Shown in pieces: positions 8,153 through 17,529 of a stretch of 64,000 bases of DNA (positions are counted from its first letter, which is position 1; each line of letters begins with the position of its first letter). The notes under the pieces were generated by a model. The model worked only from the letters and a program-made list of their open reading frames with translations, did no database searches and had not been told where the DNA came from. This DNA comes from Meridianimaribacter flavus (lineage in GTDB: Bacteria > Bacteroidota > Bacteroidia > Flavobacteriales > Flavobacteriaceae). The position numbers were made by a program, and so were the translations under genes. The stretch spans positions 62,001 through 126,000 of the forward strand of contig NZ_SOQZ01000001.1 of the NCBI RefSeq assembly GCF_004366715.1, in the 5' to 3' direction.

Positions 8153-9346
8153 ATGTACGGAAAGATACAACAACACTTACAAAACGAAATAAAAGACATA
8201 AAAGAAGCTGGTCTTTACAAAGAAGAACGTATAATTACTTCGCCTCAAGGTGCCGAAATTACTTTAACTACAGGAGAAAATGTTTTAAATTTTTGCGCTA
8301 ATAATTACTTAGGTTTATCCTCACATCCTGAAGTTGTACAAGCAGCTAAAGACGCAATGGATACACATGGATTTGGAATGTCTTCTGTTCGTTTTATTTG
8401 CGGAACACAAGATATTCATAAAGAACTTGAAGAAAAAATAGCTGAGTTTTATGGTACTGAAGACACTATACTCTATGCCGCAGCTTTTGATGCTAATGGT
8501 GGTGTTTTTGAACCATTATTAGGAAAAGAAGATGCTATTATCTCTGACTCGCTTAACCACGCCTCAATAATTGATGGTGTTCGTTTATGTAAAGCAGCAA
8601 GATACCGTTATGAAAATAACAACATGGAAGATCTTGAAAAGCAATTAATTGCAGCTAATGAAAATGGAGCGCGTTTTAAAATTATTGTCACAGATGGAGT
8701 ATTTTCAATGGATGGTTTAGTTGCGCCTTTAGATGAAATTTGCGACTTGGCTGATAAGTATGATGCGTTGGTTATGATTGATGAATGTCATGCTGCTGGT
8801 TTTATTGGTGAAACAGGTAGAGGAACACTTGAAGACAAAGGCGTTTTAGGACGAATAGATATTATAACCGGAACATTAGGTAAAGCTCTTGGAGGAGCAA
8901 TGGGAGGTTATACAACTGGTAAAAAAGAAATTATTGAAATACTGCGTCAACGCTCAAGACCATATCTGTTTTCAAACTCATTGGCACCTGCAATTGTAGG
9001 AGCTTCTATTAAGGTTTTTGATATGCTTGCCAAAGACACCTCATTAAGAGATACTTTAGAAAGCAATACTGCTTATTTTAAAAAAGGGTTAAAAGACGCT
9101 GGTTTTGACATCATTGACGGAGACTCAGCTATTGTTCCTGTGATGCTATATGATGCTAAATTGTCTCAAAAAATGGCAAAAATGCTCTTAAACGAAGGAA
9201 TATACGTGATTGGATTCTTTTTCCCTGTAGTTCCTAAAGAAAAAGCAAGAATTAGAGTACAACTCTCGGCAGCACACACAAAAGAGCACTTAGATAAGGC
9301 TATTGCTGCTTTTATTAAGGTTGGAAAATCTTTAGAAATAATTTAA
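8153..9346 (+). CDS. kbl: Glycine C-acetyltransferase (2-amino-3-ketobutyrate CoA ligase)
   Basis: A 397-residue alpha-oxoamine synthase, nearly the length of E. coli Kbl (398). It cleaves 2-amino-3-ketobutyrate with CoA into glycine and acetyl-CoA, the second step of threonine degradation. The PLP lysine is Lys244 in [12 protein letters not shown], the same position as in E. coli. Other family segments are [23 protein letters not shown] and [11 protein letters not shown]. No threonine dehydrogenase is in the window. Serine palmitoyltransferase and AONS belong to the same fold family, but the [12 protein letters not shown] region and overall length favour Kbl. Confidence 0.92.
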   Translation: MYGKIQQHLQNEIKDIKEAGLYKEERIITSPQGAEITLTTGENVLNFCANNYLGLSSHPEVVQAAKDAMDTHGFGMSSVRFICGTQDIHKELEEKIAEFYGTEDTILYAAAFDANGGVFEPLLGKEDAIISDSLNHASIIDGVRLCKAARYRYENNNMEDLEKQLIAANENGARFKIIVTDGVFSMDGLVAPLDEICDLADKYDALVMIDECHAAGFIGETGRGTLEDKGVLGRIDIITGTLGKALGGAMGGYTTGKKEIIEILRQRSRPYLFSNSLAPAIVGASIKVFDMLAKDTSLRDTLESNTAYFKKGLKDAGFDIIDGDSAIVPVMLYDAKLSQKMAKMLLNEGIYVIGFFFPVVPKEKARIRVQLSAAHTKEHLDKAIAAFIKVGKSLEII

Positions 9347-9393
9347 ATTTGTTCCAAACACCTCTATTTTAGGGCAAATAATCAATATTTTTA

Positions 9394-9401
9394 TATATTT
9401 G
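9394..9401 (+). promoter_or_regulatory. Promoter -7 box of ompA
   Basis: TATATTTG, an exact TAnnTTTG match, with a predicted leader of about 65 nt. A long leader fits a heavily expressed envelope protein. Confidence 0.55.
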
Positions 9402-9470
9402 TCTTTGTTAATAAAATTTAACAACTTACTTTTGCTTACAATTAACACTTAAAATTAAAATTATTAGAAT

Positions 9471-10832
9471 ATGAAAAATCTTAGCAGATTATTTTTCGCT
9501 ATGTTGCTTTTATTAAGCTTCAATGCTAATGCACAAGATGAAAACAATCCTTGGGCTGTTGGAATTGGTGTAAATGCAGTTGACTTTTATCCTACTGGAG
9601 AAGATGCTCCGTTAGGTGAATACTTTGACGAGTTTTTCAACCTTAGTGATCACTACAACTTTTTGCCATCATTATCTACAGTATCTGTTTCTAGATATTT
9701 AAGTGATGGGTTTACATTAACTGCTGCTGGTTCTATCAATGAAATTGATAGCTTTGGTGATTCTACAGTTGACGATTTATCTTACTACGCTTTAGATGGT
9801 ACAGTAAAATATAGCTTTGCAAAATTAATCAACTCTAAATTAATTGACCCTTACTTAGGATTAGGTGGTGGTTACACTTGGATCAACGAAATCGGAGCTG
9901 GTACATTAAATGGTACTGCAGGTTTTAACCTTTGGTTTAGTGAAAACGTTGGTTTAACTGTACAAACATCTTACAAACATGCATTTGAAGATTATTTAGC
10001 TACTCACTTCCAACATTCAGTTGGTCTTGCTATCAAATTTGGTGGAAAAGATACTGATGGAGATGGTATATATGACAAAGATGATGCTTGTCCAGACGTT
10101 CCTGGTTTAGAAGCATTCAACGGTTGTCCAGATTCTGACAACGATGGTATTGAAGATTCTAAAGACGATTGTCCTAACGAAGCTGGTTTAGCTGAGTTTA
10201 ACGGTTGCCCTGATACTGATGGTGACGGTGTTGCTGATAAAGATGATAACTGTCCTACAGTTGCTGGTTTAAAAGCTTTAGCTGGATGTCCAGATGCTGA
10301 TGGTGACGGTGTTGCTGATAAAGATGACAAATGTCCTAACGAAGCTGGTCCTGCTGCTAACAACGGTTGCCCATGGCCAGATACTGATGGTGACGGTGTA
10401 TTAGACAAAGACGATAAATGTCCTAACGAAGCTGGTACTGTTGCTAACAATGGTTGCCCAGAAGTTCTTCCTACTGCTGAAGTAATGGAAACTTTAAACA
10501 ACTACGCTAGAACTATCTTATTTGATACTGGAAAATCTTCTTTCAAAAAAGAAACTGATCCTGTATTACAAGCTATGACTGCTATCTTTAAAGAATATCC
10601 ACAAGCTAACTTCTCTATTGAAGGACACACTGATAGCGTTGGATCTAAATCATCTAACCAATTATTATCTGAAAGAAGAGCTAACGCTGTAAGAGATTAC
10701 TTAATCGCTAACGGTATCAACGCTGACAGATTAACTGCTGCTGGTTTTGGTGAAGCTAACCCAATAGATTCTAACTCTACTGCTTCTGGAAGAAAAAACA
10801 ACAGACGTGTAGAAGTAAAACTTAAAAAATAA
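9471..10832 (+). CDS. OmpA family outer membrane protein with thrombospondin type 3 repeats
   Basis: A 453-residue outer membrane protein. The signal peptide ends at about NANAQ (residue 22). A beta-barrel region (about 25-190) follows, then five TSP3 calcium-binding repeats (about 194-330), then an OmpA C-terminal peptidoglycan-binding domain (about 340-450). The C-terminal domain has [20 protein letters not shown] and the terminal NNRRVEVKL. The role is anchoring the outer membrane to peptidoglycan, with Ca2+-stabilised repeats as a spacer. Codon use is noticeably biased (GCT, GGT, AAC, GAC) compared with neighbours, as expected for an abundant protein. A strong promoter box and terminator bracket the gene, making it a separate unit inside the addA-addB interval. 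Confidence 0.92.
   Translation: MKNLSRLFFAMLLLLSFNANAQDENNPWAVGIGVNAVDFYPTGEDAPLGEYFDEFFNLSDHYNFLPSLSTVSVSRYLSDGFTLTAAGSINEIDSFGDSTVDDLSYYALDGTVKYSFAKLINSKLIDPYLGLGGGYTWINEIGAGTLNGTAGFNLWFSENVGLTVQTSYKHAFEDYLATHFQHSVGLAIKFGGKDTDGDGIYDKDDACPDVPGLEAFNGCPDSDNDGIEDSKDDCPNEAGLAEFNGCPDTDGDGVADKDDNCPTVAGLKALAGCPDADGDGVADKDDKCPNEAGPAANNGCPWPDTDGDGVLDKDDKCPNEAGTVANNGCPEVLPTAEVMETLNNYARTILFDTGKSSFKKETDPVLQAMTAIFKEYPQANFSIEGHTDSVGSKSSNQLLSERRANAVRDYLIANGINADRLTAAGFGEANPIDSNSTASGRKNNRRVEVKLKK
10050..10460 (+). repeat. Five tandem thrombospondin type 3 repeats inside ompA
   Basis: There are five units of about 27 residues, each built as D-x-D-x-D-G followed by KDD-x-CP and a closing GCP. The DNA repeats are imperfect, so this is a protein repeat rather than a recent DNA expansion. 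The fourth unit has a two-residue WP insertion. Confidence 0.85.
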
Positions 10833-10862
10833 TTAAGTTTTAAAACACTATAAAATAAGTTT

Positions 10863-10895
10863 AAAAAACGCTCCGAAATTCGGAGCGTTTTTTAT
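10863..10895 (+). terminator. Terminator of ompA
   Basis: A perfect 13-bp stem (10863-10875 with 10881-10893) has CGCTCCG at its top and ends in a T run. The addB start codon follows 12 nt after the stem, so addB either relies on readthrough or has a promoter inside the hairpin region. Confidence 0.85.
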
Positions 10896-10904
10896 TTTTA
10901 TGAT

Positions 10905-13646
10905 ATGACAAGTTTTATAGAAGAGGTTATTATTGACATACATGAAAAAAGCCTCAACGTTTCAGAATTAACCTTTGTACTTCCTAGTAAAAGAGCTGGT
11001 GTTTTCTTAAAACACGAATTATCTAAAGTATTTAAAAGCACTTTTTTTGCACCTGAAATTCTTTCTACTGAAACATTTGTAGAAACACTATCTAACTTAC
11101 AATACATCAATAATACCGAGTTGATTTTTGAGTTTTATGATGTATATCTTAAGGTAACTCCAAAAGAAAATGTGGAGCCCTTTGACCAATTTTATAAATG
11201 GGCTCAAATACTGCTTCAGGATTTTAATGAAATAGACCGTTATCTTGTAGCGCCTCAAAATATTTTTGATTACTTAACTGCTATTAAAGAAATAGAGCAT
11301 CATCATTGGTCAGTTGATGAAAATCAAACCGATTATATTAAAAACTATCTAGCCTTTTGGAAACGTTTAAAACAATATTATGAGTTATTAAACGACCAAC
11401 TCATTTCAAAGCGAAAAGGATACCAAGGCTTGGTGTATAGAGAAGCAGTAAATAACCTTGAGCAGTTTACAGCTGCAAACCAAGAAAAGACATTTGTGTT
11501 TGTTGGTTTTAACGCACTTAACAAAGCCGAAGAAACCATAATACAAGAACTTTTACAACAAGATATAGCTATTATCTATTGGGATTTAGACCAACGATTT
11601 TTTAAAGATTCAATTCATGATGCTGGTATGTTTATAAGACAACATAAAGCGAATTGGCCTTATTTTAGAAAAAATCCTATCAATTGGTTATCGAACAATT
11701 ATTCCAAACCAAAGACTATAGATATTATTGGTACTCCAAAAAATATTGGTCAAGTAAAATATATAGGTGAGTTGCTACAGCGTTTAAAACACAAGAAGAG
11801 CTCATTAAAAAACACAGCTGTTGTTTTAGGCAATGAAAGCCTATTAATGCCTTTATTAAATTCAATGCCTGAAGATATTGGTCCCATTAATATTACTATG
11901 GGTTTGCCTTTAAATGCAATTCCATTGGCGTCTTTGTTTGAAAAACTATTTGCAATTCAAAAATCAACTTCAAAAACTCTGTATTACAAAGATGTAATAA
12001 CAATACTGTCCCATCAATTTATAAAACCGCTTCTTGTTTATAATGATATTGACCATGCAGATACAATAATTGACCATATTCAAAACAATAATATTGCTAA
12101 TATTACTGCTGAAGGAATTACTGAATTAGCTCCATCTAAAACAGAGTTATTAGAACTCCTTTTCAATAATTGGAACAATAATCCAAGAAGTGGCTTATCA
12201 AATTGTAGCAAACTTATCATGTCTATTAAAGCGTTTTTAGACAAGGATAAATCAAAACAATTACTCTCATTAGAGTACTTATATAGGTTTAATGAAATAT
12301 TCAATACATTAAGACTAATGTTGACAAAACATGAGCATATTGAATCTATAAATACTTTACATGGTTTATATAGAGAACTTATTAAAAACGAAACATTAGA
12401 TTTTAAGGGAGAACCTCTGCAAGGTCTTCAAATTATGGGAATGCTAGAATCTCGAGTTCTCGATTTTGAGACAGTTATTATTGCTTCGATTAATGAAGGT
12501 GTGCTACCTGCTGGAAAAAGTAATAATTCTTTTATTCCTTTTGATGTTAAAATAGAAAACAACCTGCCAACCTATAAGGAAAAAGATGCAGTTTACACAT
12601 ATCATTTTTATAGGCTATTACAACGAGCTAACACTGTTTTTTTGGTTTACAATACCGAACCAGATGTGTTACAAGGCAATGAAAAAAGTAGATTTATCAC
12701 TCAATTAGAAATTGATGACACACACAATATTAACCATTACATAGTGTCGCCTAAAGTACCTGCTATTCAACAAAGTCTCACTCAAATTAAAAAGACTGAT
12801 GCAGTACTATCTCGCATAAAAGAAATTGCAGAAAAAGGGTTCTCGCCTTCTTCATTAACAAATTACATTAGAAACCCAATTGACTTTTATAAGCAAAAAA
12901 TTCTCGGAATTAAAGAGTTTGATGATGTTGAAGAAACTGTTGCAGCTAATACGTTAGGAACTACAATCCACAACACTTTAGAGGACTTTTATACGCCTTA
13001 CATTGGCAAAGAGCTTACTTCTAAAGACGTTGAAGCAATGAAGCCTAAAATACATGATACTGTTTTAAAGCACTTTAAAAATGAATATAAAAAAGGGGAT
13101 ACCACAAAAGGTAAAAACCTTATCATTTTTGAAATAGCAAAGCGGTATGTTTCTAATTTTTTAGATTTAGAAATAGATGCGCTTCAGCAAGGAAATACTA
13201 TAAAAATTATTTCGGTTGAAGAAGATAATAAAGTGAAAATTGATATTCCTGAACTAGACTTTCCTGTTTATTTAACAGGAAAAGTGGACCGAATTGATGA
13301 GTTTAATGGTACTACTCGTATTATTGATTATAAATCTGGAAAAGTAGAGGCTTCTAAAGTTAAAATTTCTCAATGGGAAGATCTAACTACCGACTATGAT
13401 AAATACAGTAAACCATTTCAAATACTGGCTTATGCTTATATGTTAAACTCTAAAAAGCCGTTTACAGCACCTGTTGAAGCAGGAATAATTTCGTTTAAAA
13501 ACTTAGGCAGTGGGTTTTTAAAATTCACTGAAAACAAAAACACATTAATTTCTCAAGAAACCTTAGAGAACTATACGGTAGAGTTAAAAAATCTTATTTT
13601 AGAAATTTGTAATCCAAATATCGATTTTATAGAAAAAGAAGTTTAA
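10905..13646 (+). CDS. addB: AddB-type PD-(D/E)XK nuclease/inactivated helicase subunit
   Basis: A 913-residue partner of AddA in a double-strand-break resection complex. The N-terminus (LTFVLPSKRAGVFLKHEL) matches the AddB start, where the Walker A region is degenerate. The C-terminal nuclease carries VDRIDEF and IIDYKSG (near residue 806). AddB enzymes of the B. subtilis type hold an iron-sulfur cluster through four Cys around the nuclease. Here the equivalent segment (about 645) reads SLTNYIRNPIDFYKQKI with no Cys, so the cluster is absent. The ATG at 10905 is chosen because an ATG five bases upstream hits a stop at once. The gene ends 7 bp from the converging histidine kinase, with no terminator between. 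Confidence 0.85.
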   Translation: MTSFIEEVIIDIHEKSLNVSELTFVLPSKRAGVFLKHELSKVFKSTFFAPEILSTETFVETLSNLQYINNTELIFEFYDVYLKVTPKENVEPFDQFYKWAQILLQDFNEIDRYLVAPQNIFDYLTAIKEIEHHHWSVDENQTDYIKNYLAFWKRLKQYYELLNDQLISKRKGYQGLVYREAVNNLEQFTAANQEKTFVFVGFNALNKAEETIIQELLQQDIAIIYWDLDQRFFKDSIHDAGMFIRQHKANWPYFRKNPINWLSNNYSKPKTIDIIGTPKNIGQVKYIGELLQRLKHKKSSLKNTAVVLGNESLLMPLLNSMPEDIGPINITMGLPLNAIPLASLFEKLFAIQKSTSKTLYYKDVITILSHQFIKPLLVYNDIDHADTIIDHIQNNNIANITAEGITELAPSKTELLELLFNNWNNNPRSGLSNCSKLIMSIKAFLDKDKSKQLLSLEYLYRFNEIFNTLRLMLTKHEHIESINTLHGLYRELIKNETLDFKGEPLQGLQIMGMLESRVLDFETVIIASINEGVLPAGKSNNSFIPFDVKIENNLPTYKEKDAVYTYHFYRLLQRANTVFLVYNTEPDVLQGNEKSRFITQLEIDDTHNINHYIVSPKVPAIQQSLTQIKKTDAVLSRIKEIAEKGFSPSSLTNYIRNPIDFYKQKILGIKEFDDVEETVAANTLGTTIHNTLEDFYTPYIGKELTSKDVEAMKPKIHDTVLKHFKNEYKKGDTTKGKNLIIFEIAKRYVSNFLDLEIDALQQGNTIKIISVEEDNKVKIDIPELDFPVYLTGKVDRIDEFNGTTRIIDYKSGKVEASKVKISQWEDLTTDYDKYSKPFQILAYAYMLNSKKPFTAPVEAGIISFKNLGSGFLKFTENKNTLISQETLENYTVELKNLILEICNPNIDFIEKEV

Positions 13647-13653
13647 AGCCCAC

Positions 13654-15999
13654 TTATGCTATTTGTAGTTTAGGTTTACAGCAGTAATTTATTTTTTCCA
13701 TTAATAAGTCTTTATTTACTGGTTTGGTCATATAGTCATTCATACCAATATCAAGCACTCGTTGTCTGGTTTCTTGCATTGCATCAGCAGTTACTGCTAT
13801 AATAGGAATTTCGCCAATAACTTGTCCTAATGTTCCACTTCTAATGATTTTTGTAGCCTCATAACCATCCATTACTGGCATTTGTAAATCCATTAAAACA
13901 ACATCGTAAACATCTTTTTTTAGAATTTCTAAAGCCTCCTGACCATTTTGCGCCACAGCAAAATTAATATGCTCTGAACTTCCTAAAAGCTTGCGCATAA
14001 TCATTTGGTTCATCACATTGTCTTCAACCACCAAGACTTTTAAAGGGTCTTTTTGGTTAACATTTAAAAATGATTCTTCTTTAGGTTTACTAATAACTTC
14101 TAAAGGAAGCTCAACAAAAACCTTAGTCCCTTTTCCTTCACTACTTTCTATACTAATTGTACCGTTAAAAAGTTCAACTAAGTACTTTGCGATGGTCATT
14201 CCTAAGCCAATTCCTCCAAATTGCCTTTTGTTATCATGCTTCATTTGGTTAAAACTATCAAACATATTCTCTTTCATATCATCAGACATTCCAACACCTG
14301 TATCAGAAACCACAAAAGAAAAACGCGACAAATCATTTGGCTGTTGAGTACAGCTAAGTTTTAAATGAACGCCTCCTTTTATTGTAAATTTAATGGCGTT
14401 GTTAAGGATGTTGTTTATTATTTGAACAAAACGCTCTTTATCTCCTTTTACTCTCGTAGGAATGTTGTAATCCATTTCAAAAGCATAAGTCAACCCTTTC
14501 TTTTCGGCTTCTAACTTCCAATTTGAGCTTATCTGATTAAGTACTACAGAAGGGTTAAACTCTTCACTTCTTAACTTGAGTTCCTTCTTTTCAATCTTTT
14601 CAAAATCTAGAATATCATTTACGTTACTCAACAAACTAAGTGACGCATTTTTAATGATTTCAAAATTCTTTCTGCTTGTATTGCTTTTATTAGTTTCTAA
14701 TTGATTCTCAGCAATACCCATAATAGCATTTATGGGTGTTCGTAATTCATGACTCATGTTAGACATAAAATACGTTTTTAGTTTACTAATCTCTTCCGAT
14801 TTCTTTAAAGCTAAAACCTGAGATTTCTCCTTTTCCATACGTAACCTTTTGATGAGATTAGTCATGGAAAGCGATAAGAAAATCACCTCAAAACCTGAAC
14901 CAAATTTGGCACTATTGAGTGTGTAAAAATTGTTTGGTAATAGGCTTAAATTATTCATTACAAAGCCTAACAAACCTATTACTAAAAAGAAAATTCCAAT
15001 AGAAAAATAAGGATCTATTTTTATCTTTTTGTAACGTATTATAAATAATGTAGCAAGTATAAAAACTAAACTTATAAGCCCATTTAAGTTTGCTATTGGG
15101 TAGGTAAGTTCAAGTGTTTTTTCACTAAGGAACACCATAACAAATAGTGCAGCAATAAAAATATAAATGCCTTTAAAAACACTGTATATTTTTGGTGTTC
15201 GCTGTTTTACCTTTAAAAAGTACTCACAATATTTAAGTAAAAAGAAGTTTGATGCCAATGCAGCTATCATTACTGCTCTACTGTTTATAAAACCTCCTTT
15301 TGGAAATACGTATTGAAAAATTAAACCATCTAATGCACCTTGCATTAAAGCAATTGAAAACACATAAAGCCCATAATACAAAAATGTTTTTTCTTTTAAA
15401 CTGGTGTAAAAGAAAAGATAAATTACGCCTGCAAGAAATAACAACCCATAAAACAACCCTAAAAATAATTGTTGTTTATAGTTCATTACCCAAAAATCAA
15501 ACTCACTATAAATGTCTAATGGTATGTTTATGGTTTCGCCATCACTTGCTAAGTGCAAATAAAATTGCTGGGTTGTATTAGCTGGTAATGTTATTTTGAA
15601 AATGGTTTCTCTATGTTCAACCTGCCTTTCATTAAAAGGAATTTGGTCTCCACTACTAAACTTTTCAATGCCATTTTTTGATATTTGATATAAATCAGCA
15701 ATATCAGTTATTGGTCTTGCTGTTTGCAGATAGTAAGTTTTTGATTCGCTATCTGGATTAAAAAGTTTAAATCTGGTCCAGAAACTCTGTGAAGTAAAAC
15801 CAATACTATGATTGTCAGAAGTAAGTGGAGTAAATTCTAAATTGCTGTTTAAAACCTCTTCAATTAATAATTCAGGTTTGTCAGTTGCAGTAAACTCAGC
15901 AAAATTGTAAAGTTTGTTTGAAGACTCTTCTAAGTTATATGCATTTTCTTGCGCATACAATCCTATACTGAGCAGGCAGAATAGTAGTATAAATTTCAT
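13654..15999 (-). CDS. Membrane hybrid histidine kinase with 7TMR-DISM sensor
   Basis: A 781-residue sensor kinase. In order it has a signal peptide (ending near LYAQ), an extracytoplasmic 7TMR-DISM extracellular domain (about 25-160), seven membrane segments (about 175-385), a dimerisation domain with MSHELRTPI (phospho-acceptor His417), a HATPase domain (NNILNNAIKFT, SDTGVGMS, GGIGLGMTIAK) and a C-terminal receiver (VVLMDLQMP, phospho-acceptor Asp704, and the conserved Lys in MTKPVNK). The DISM fold often binds carbohydrate-like ligands; the ligand here is unknown. No separate response regulator is adjacent, so output probably goes through phosphotransfer to a distant protein. A promoter and a leader hairpin lie upstream. 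Confidence 0.92.
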   Translation of the reverse strand: MKFILLFCLLSIGLYAQENAYNLEESSNKLYNFAEFTATDKPELLIEEVLNSNLEFTPLTSDNHSIGFTSQSFWTRFKLFNPDSESKTYYLQTARPITDIADLYQISKNGIEKFSSGDQIPFNERQVEHRETIFKITLPANTTQQFYLHLASDGETINIPLDIYSEFDFWVMNYKQQLFLGLFYGLLFLAGVIYLFFYTSLKEKTFLYYGLYVFSIALMQGALDGLIFQYVFPKGGFINSRAVMIAALASNFFLLKYCEYFLKVKQRTPKIYSVFKGIYIFIAALFVMVFLSEKTLELTYPIANLNGLISLVFILATLFIIRYKKIKIDPYFSIGIFFLVIGLLGFVMNNLSLLPNNFYTLNSAKFGSGFEVIFLSLSMTNLIKRLRMEKEKSQVLALKKSEEISKLKTYFMSNMSHELRTPINAIMGIAENQLETNKSNTSRKNFEIIKNASLSLLSNVNDILDFEKIEKKELKLRSEEFNPSVVLNQISSNWKLEAEKKGLTYAFEMDYNIPTRVKGDKERFVQIINNILNNAIKFTIKGGVHLKLSCTQQPNDLSRFSFVVSDTGVGMSDDMKENMFDSFNQMKHDNKRQFGGIGLGMTIAKYLVELFNGTISIESSEGKGTKVFVELPLEVISKPKEESFLNVNQKDPLKVLVVEDNVMNQMIMRKLLGSSEHINFAVAQNGQEALEILKKDVYDVVLMDLQMPVMDGYEATKIIRSGTLGQVIGEIPIIAVTADAMQETRQRVLDIGMNDYMTKPVNKDLLMEKINYCCKPKLQIA

Positions 16000-16040
16000 T
16001 TGGGGTGCTATTAATCAGTCGAAACTTACAAAAAAGCCTT

Positions 16041-16062
16041 ATCGAGTATCAAAAAACTCGAT
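16041..16062 (-). promoter_or_regulatory. Hairpin in the histidine kinase leader
   Basis: ATCGAGT and ACTCGAT form a perfect 7-bp stem with an 8-nt loop, between the predicted start of transcription and the start codon. There is no T tract after it in either direction, so it is not a normal terminator. Confidence 0.4.
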
Positions 16063-16071
16063 TATAAGTCA

Positions 16072-16079
16072 CAAAAGTA
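16072..16079 (-). promoter_or_regulatory. Promoter -7 box of the histidine kinase gene
   Basis: The minus strand reads TACTTTTG (TAnnTTTG). The predicted leader is about 68 nt and contains the hairpin at 16041-16062. Confidence 0.5.
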
Positions 16080-16183
16080 CCATTAACAGTATAAAGTTGT
16101 CAATATCTTAGACAAACTGTGGCGTAAAAGTAATTGACCTTTTACTATCAATTCAAAATTCTAACAATAAGCTAATGCTAAAA

Positions 16184-16981
16184 TTATTTTAATCCGCTAA
16201 GTACTAAAACAGGTAGCTTAGAGCTATGAAAATCTCTTTTAAGTATTGTGTTTTTCTCCCAAAGTTTAGTGAAGAACCCTCTTTTACGTCTTACCACACA
16301 AAGTAAGTCAGGGTCATTGTCTTTGTAATGCTCCAATACGCCTTGAAATGTAGTAGCATTTTCACTTTTTGTGGTGTTGGTTATTAATGTTGAAAGTTCT
16401 TCATCTACGTCAAAGTCACCTTCATTATAAAAAGGTGTTTTCACCAATAAAAGATTTACAATTGACTTGAAATGGTCTTTAATAGACTTTAGTGGTATTA
16501 GTGCATTATGATTTTTAATAACAGCAGATTTTAATGCCATTAATATATATATAATGGGTTTAAACTTATACCCTTCAGGTACTATTAATGCTGGTATATT
16601 GGTTTGTTTAATAATCTTTCCAGACGTTTTACCCAAATACACTTCTTCTTTAACCGAATTTGTTCTTGGTTCAATCATTATTAAATCAATATCTAATGAT
16701 TTACAAACCAATTCAAGTGTATCAACAAGTTTTCCTTTAAAGGTTTTAATCACTACCTCAACACCCTTTTTATCTACTTTATCTACATGAGATTTTAAAA
16801 ACTCCAAACTCTCACGCTCCAAAATATCATCTACTTTTATCATAGTTCCTGCCTTGGTATACACGTTATAAACTTGTACTACATACAACTTTGCACCAAA
16901 CGCTTTAGCAAAATCAACTGCATACTGTAAATGACTTACTGCATTTTTTGACGAACCAACAGGAACTAAAATATTCTTCAT
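16184..16981 (-). CDS. Tandem universal stress protein (UspA family)
   Basis: A 265-residue cytoplasmic protein of two UspA-like halves. The first begins MKNILVPVGSSKNA and ends near GKTSGKIIKQTNIPALIVP, which keeps part of the ATP-binding G-x(2)-G-x(9)-G-S/T region. The second half is more degenerate and ends SSKLPVLVLSGL, the usual last beta strand. Such proteins are induced by starvation or stress and bind ATP or act as switches; the partner here is unknown. The gene is divergent from a GNAT gene, with only 47 bp between their start codons, so the two promoters must be interleaved. Confidence 0.85.
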   Translation of the reverse strand: MKNILVPVGSSKNAVSHLQYAVDFAKAFGAKLYVVQVYNVYTKAGTMIKVDDILERESLEFLKSHVDKVDKKGVEVVIKTFKGKLVDTLELVCKSLDIDLIMIEPRTNSVKEEVYLGKTSGKIIKQTNIPALIVPEGYKFKPIIYILMALKSAVIKNHNALIPLKSIKDHFKSIVNLLLVKTPFYNEGDFDVDEELSTLITNTTKSENATTFQGVLEHYKDNDPDLLCVVRRKRGFFTKLWEKNTILKRDFHSSKLPVLVLSGLK

Positions 16982-17010
16982 ATTCTATAAATTAAAAGTA
17001 AATTTACTCG

Positions 17011-17018
17011 CAAAAATA
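17011..17018 (-). promoter_or_regulatory. Promoter -7 box of the universal stress protein gene
   Basis: The minus strand reads TATTTTTG (TAnnTTTG). The predicted leader is about 25 nt. Confidence 0.5.
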
Positions 17019-17028
17019 AACATTATTA

Positions 17029-17529
17029 ATGATTCGCAAAGCTACGCTTAACGATATTGGTTCTATACTACAGCTCACTAACGCTTGTGCTAAACACATG
17101 ATAGCTAACAACATTCATCAATGGAATGAACATTATCCAAGTGAAAATGCCTTTTTAAACGATGTAGCACAATCAGAACTTTATGTAATGGAAATTGGCA
17201 ACACTATTATAGGATGTGTAGTAATTTCTACTTTAATGGATGAAGAATATATACCTATTGAATGGCTCACTAAAAATGAAAAAAACATTTACATTCATAG
17301 GTTAGCTGTTCACCCTAACCATCAAGGAAAAGGATACGCACAACAGTTTATGGACTTTGCTGAAACATTTGCAAAAACAAACGATTACGAATCAGTTAGA
17401 CTTGATACATTTTCTCAAAATAAAAGAAATCAAAAATTTTACGAACAAAGAGGCTACAAACGTTTAGGTGACATTTATTTTCCTAAACAAAGTGAATATC
17501 CTTTTTACTGTTACGAATTGGTATTTTGA
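17029..17529 (+). CDS. GNAT family N-acetyltransferase
   Basis: A 166-residue acetyl-CoA-dependent N-acetyltransferase. The acetyl-CoA pyrophosphate loop is seen in the segment RLAVHPNHQGKGYAQQFMDF (the Q/R-x-x-G-x-G/A motif is HQGKGYA, around residue 104). A C-terminal NQKFYEQRGYKRLGD follows, which closes the fold. The substrate is unknown. It overlaps the MATE transporter by 4 bp, so the two are translationally coupled and may serve the same compound, for example a toxic amine. That link is inference. Confidence 0.87.
   Translation: MIRKATLNDIGSILQLTNACAKHMIANNIHQWNEHYPSENAFLNDVAQSELYVMEIGNTIIGCVVISTLMDEEYIPIEWLTKNEKNIYIHRLAVHPNHQGKGYAQQFMDFAETFAKTNDYESVRLDTFSQNKRNQKFYEQRGYKRLGDIYFPKQSEYPFYCYELVF

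Noticed and set aside
10004-10501. A 165-codon minus-strand frame inside ompA
   Set aside because: A shadow of the repetitive TSP3 region; the repeated SGQPL pattern is only the reverse of the Ca-binding repeats.
13991-14347. A 118-codon plus-strand frame inside the histidine kinase gene
   Set aside because: Antisense to the kinase catalytic domains; no promoter, no family features.
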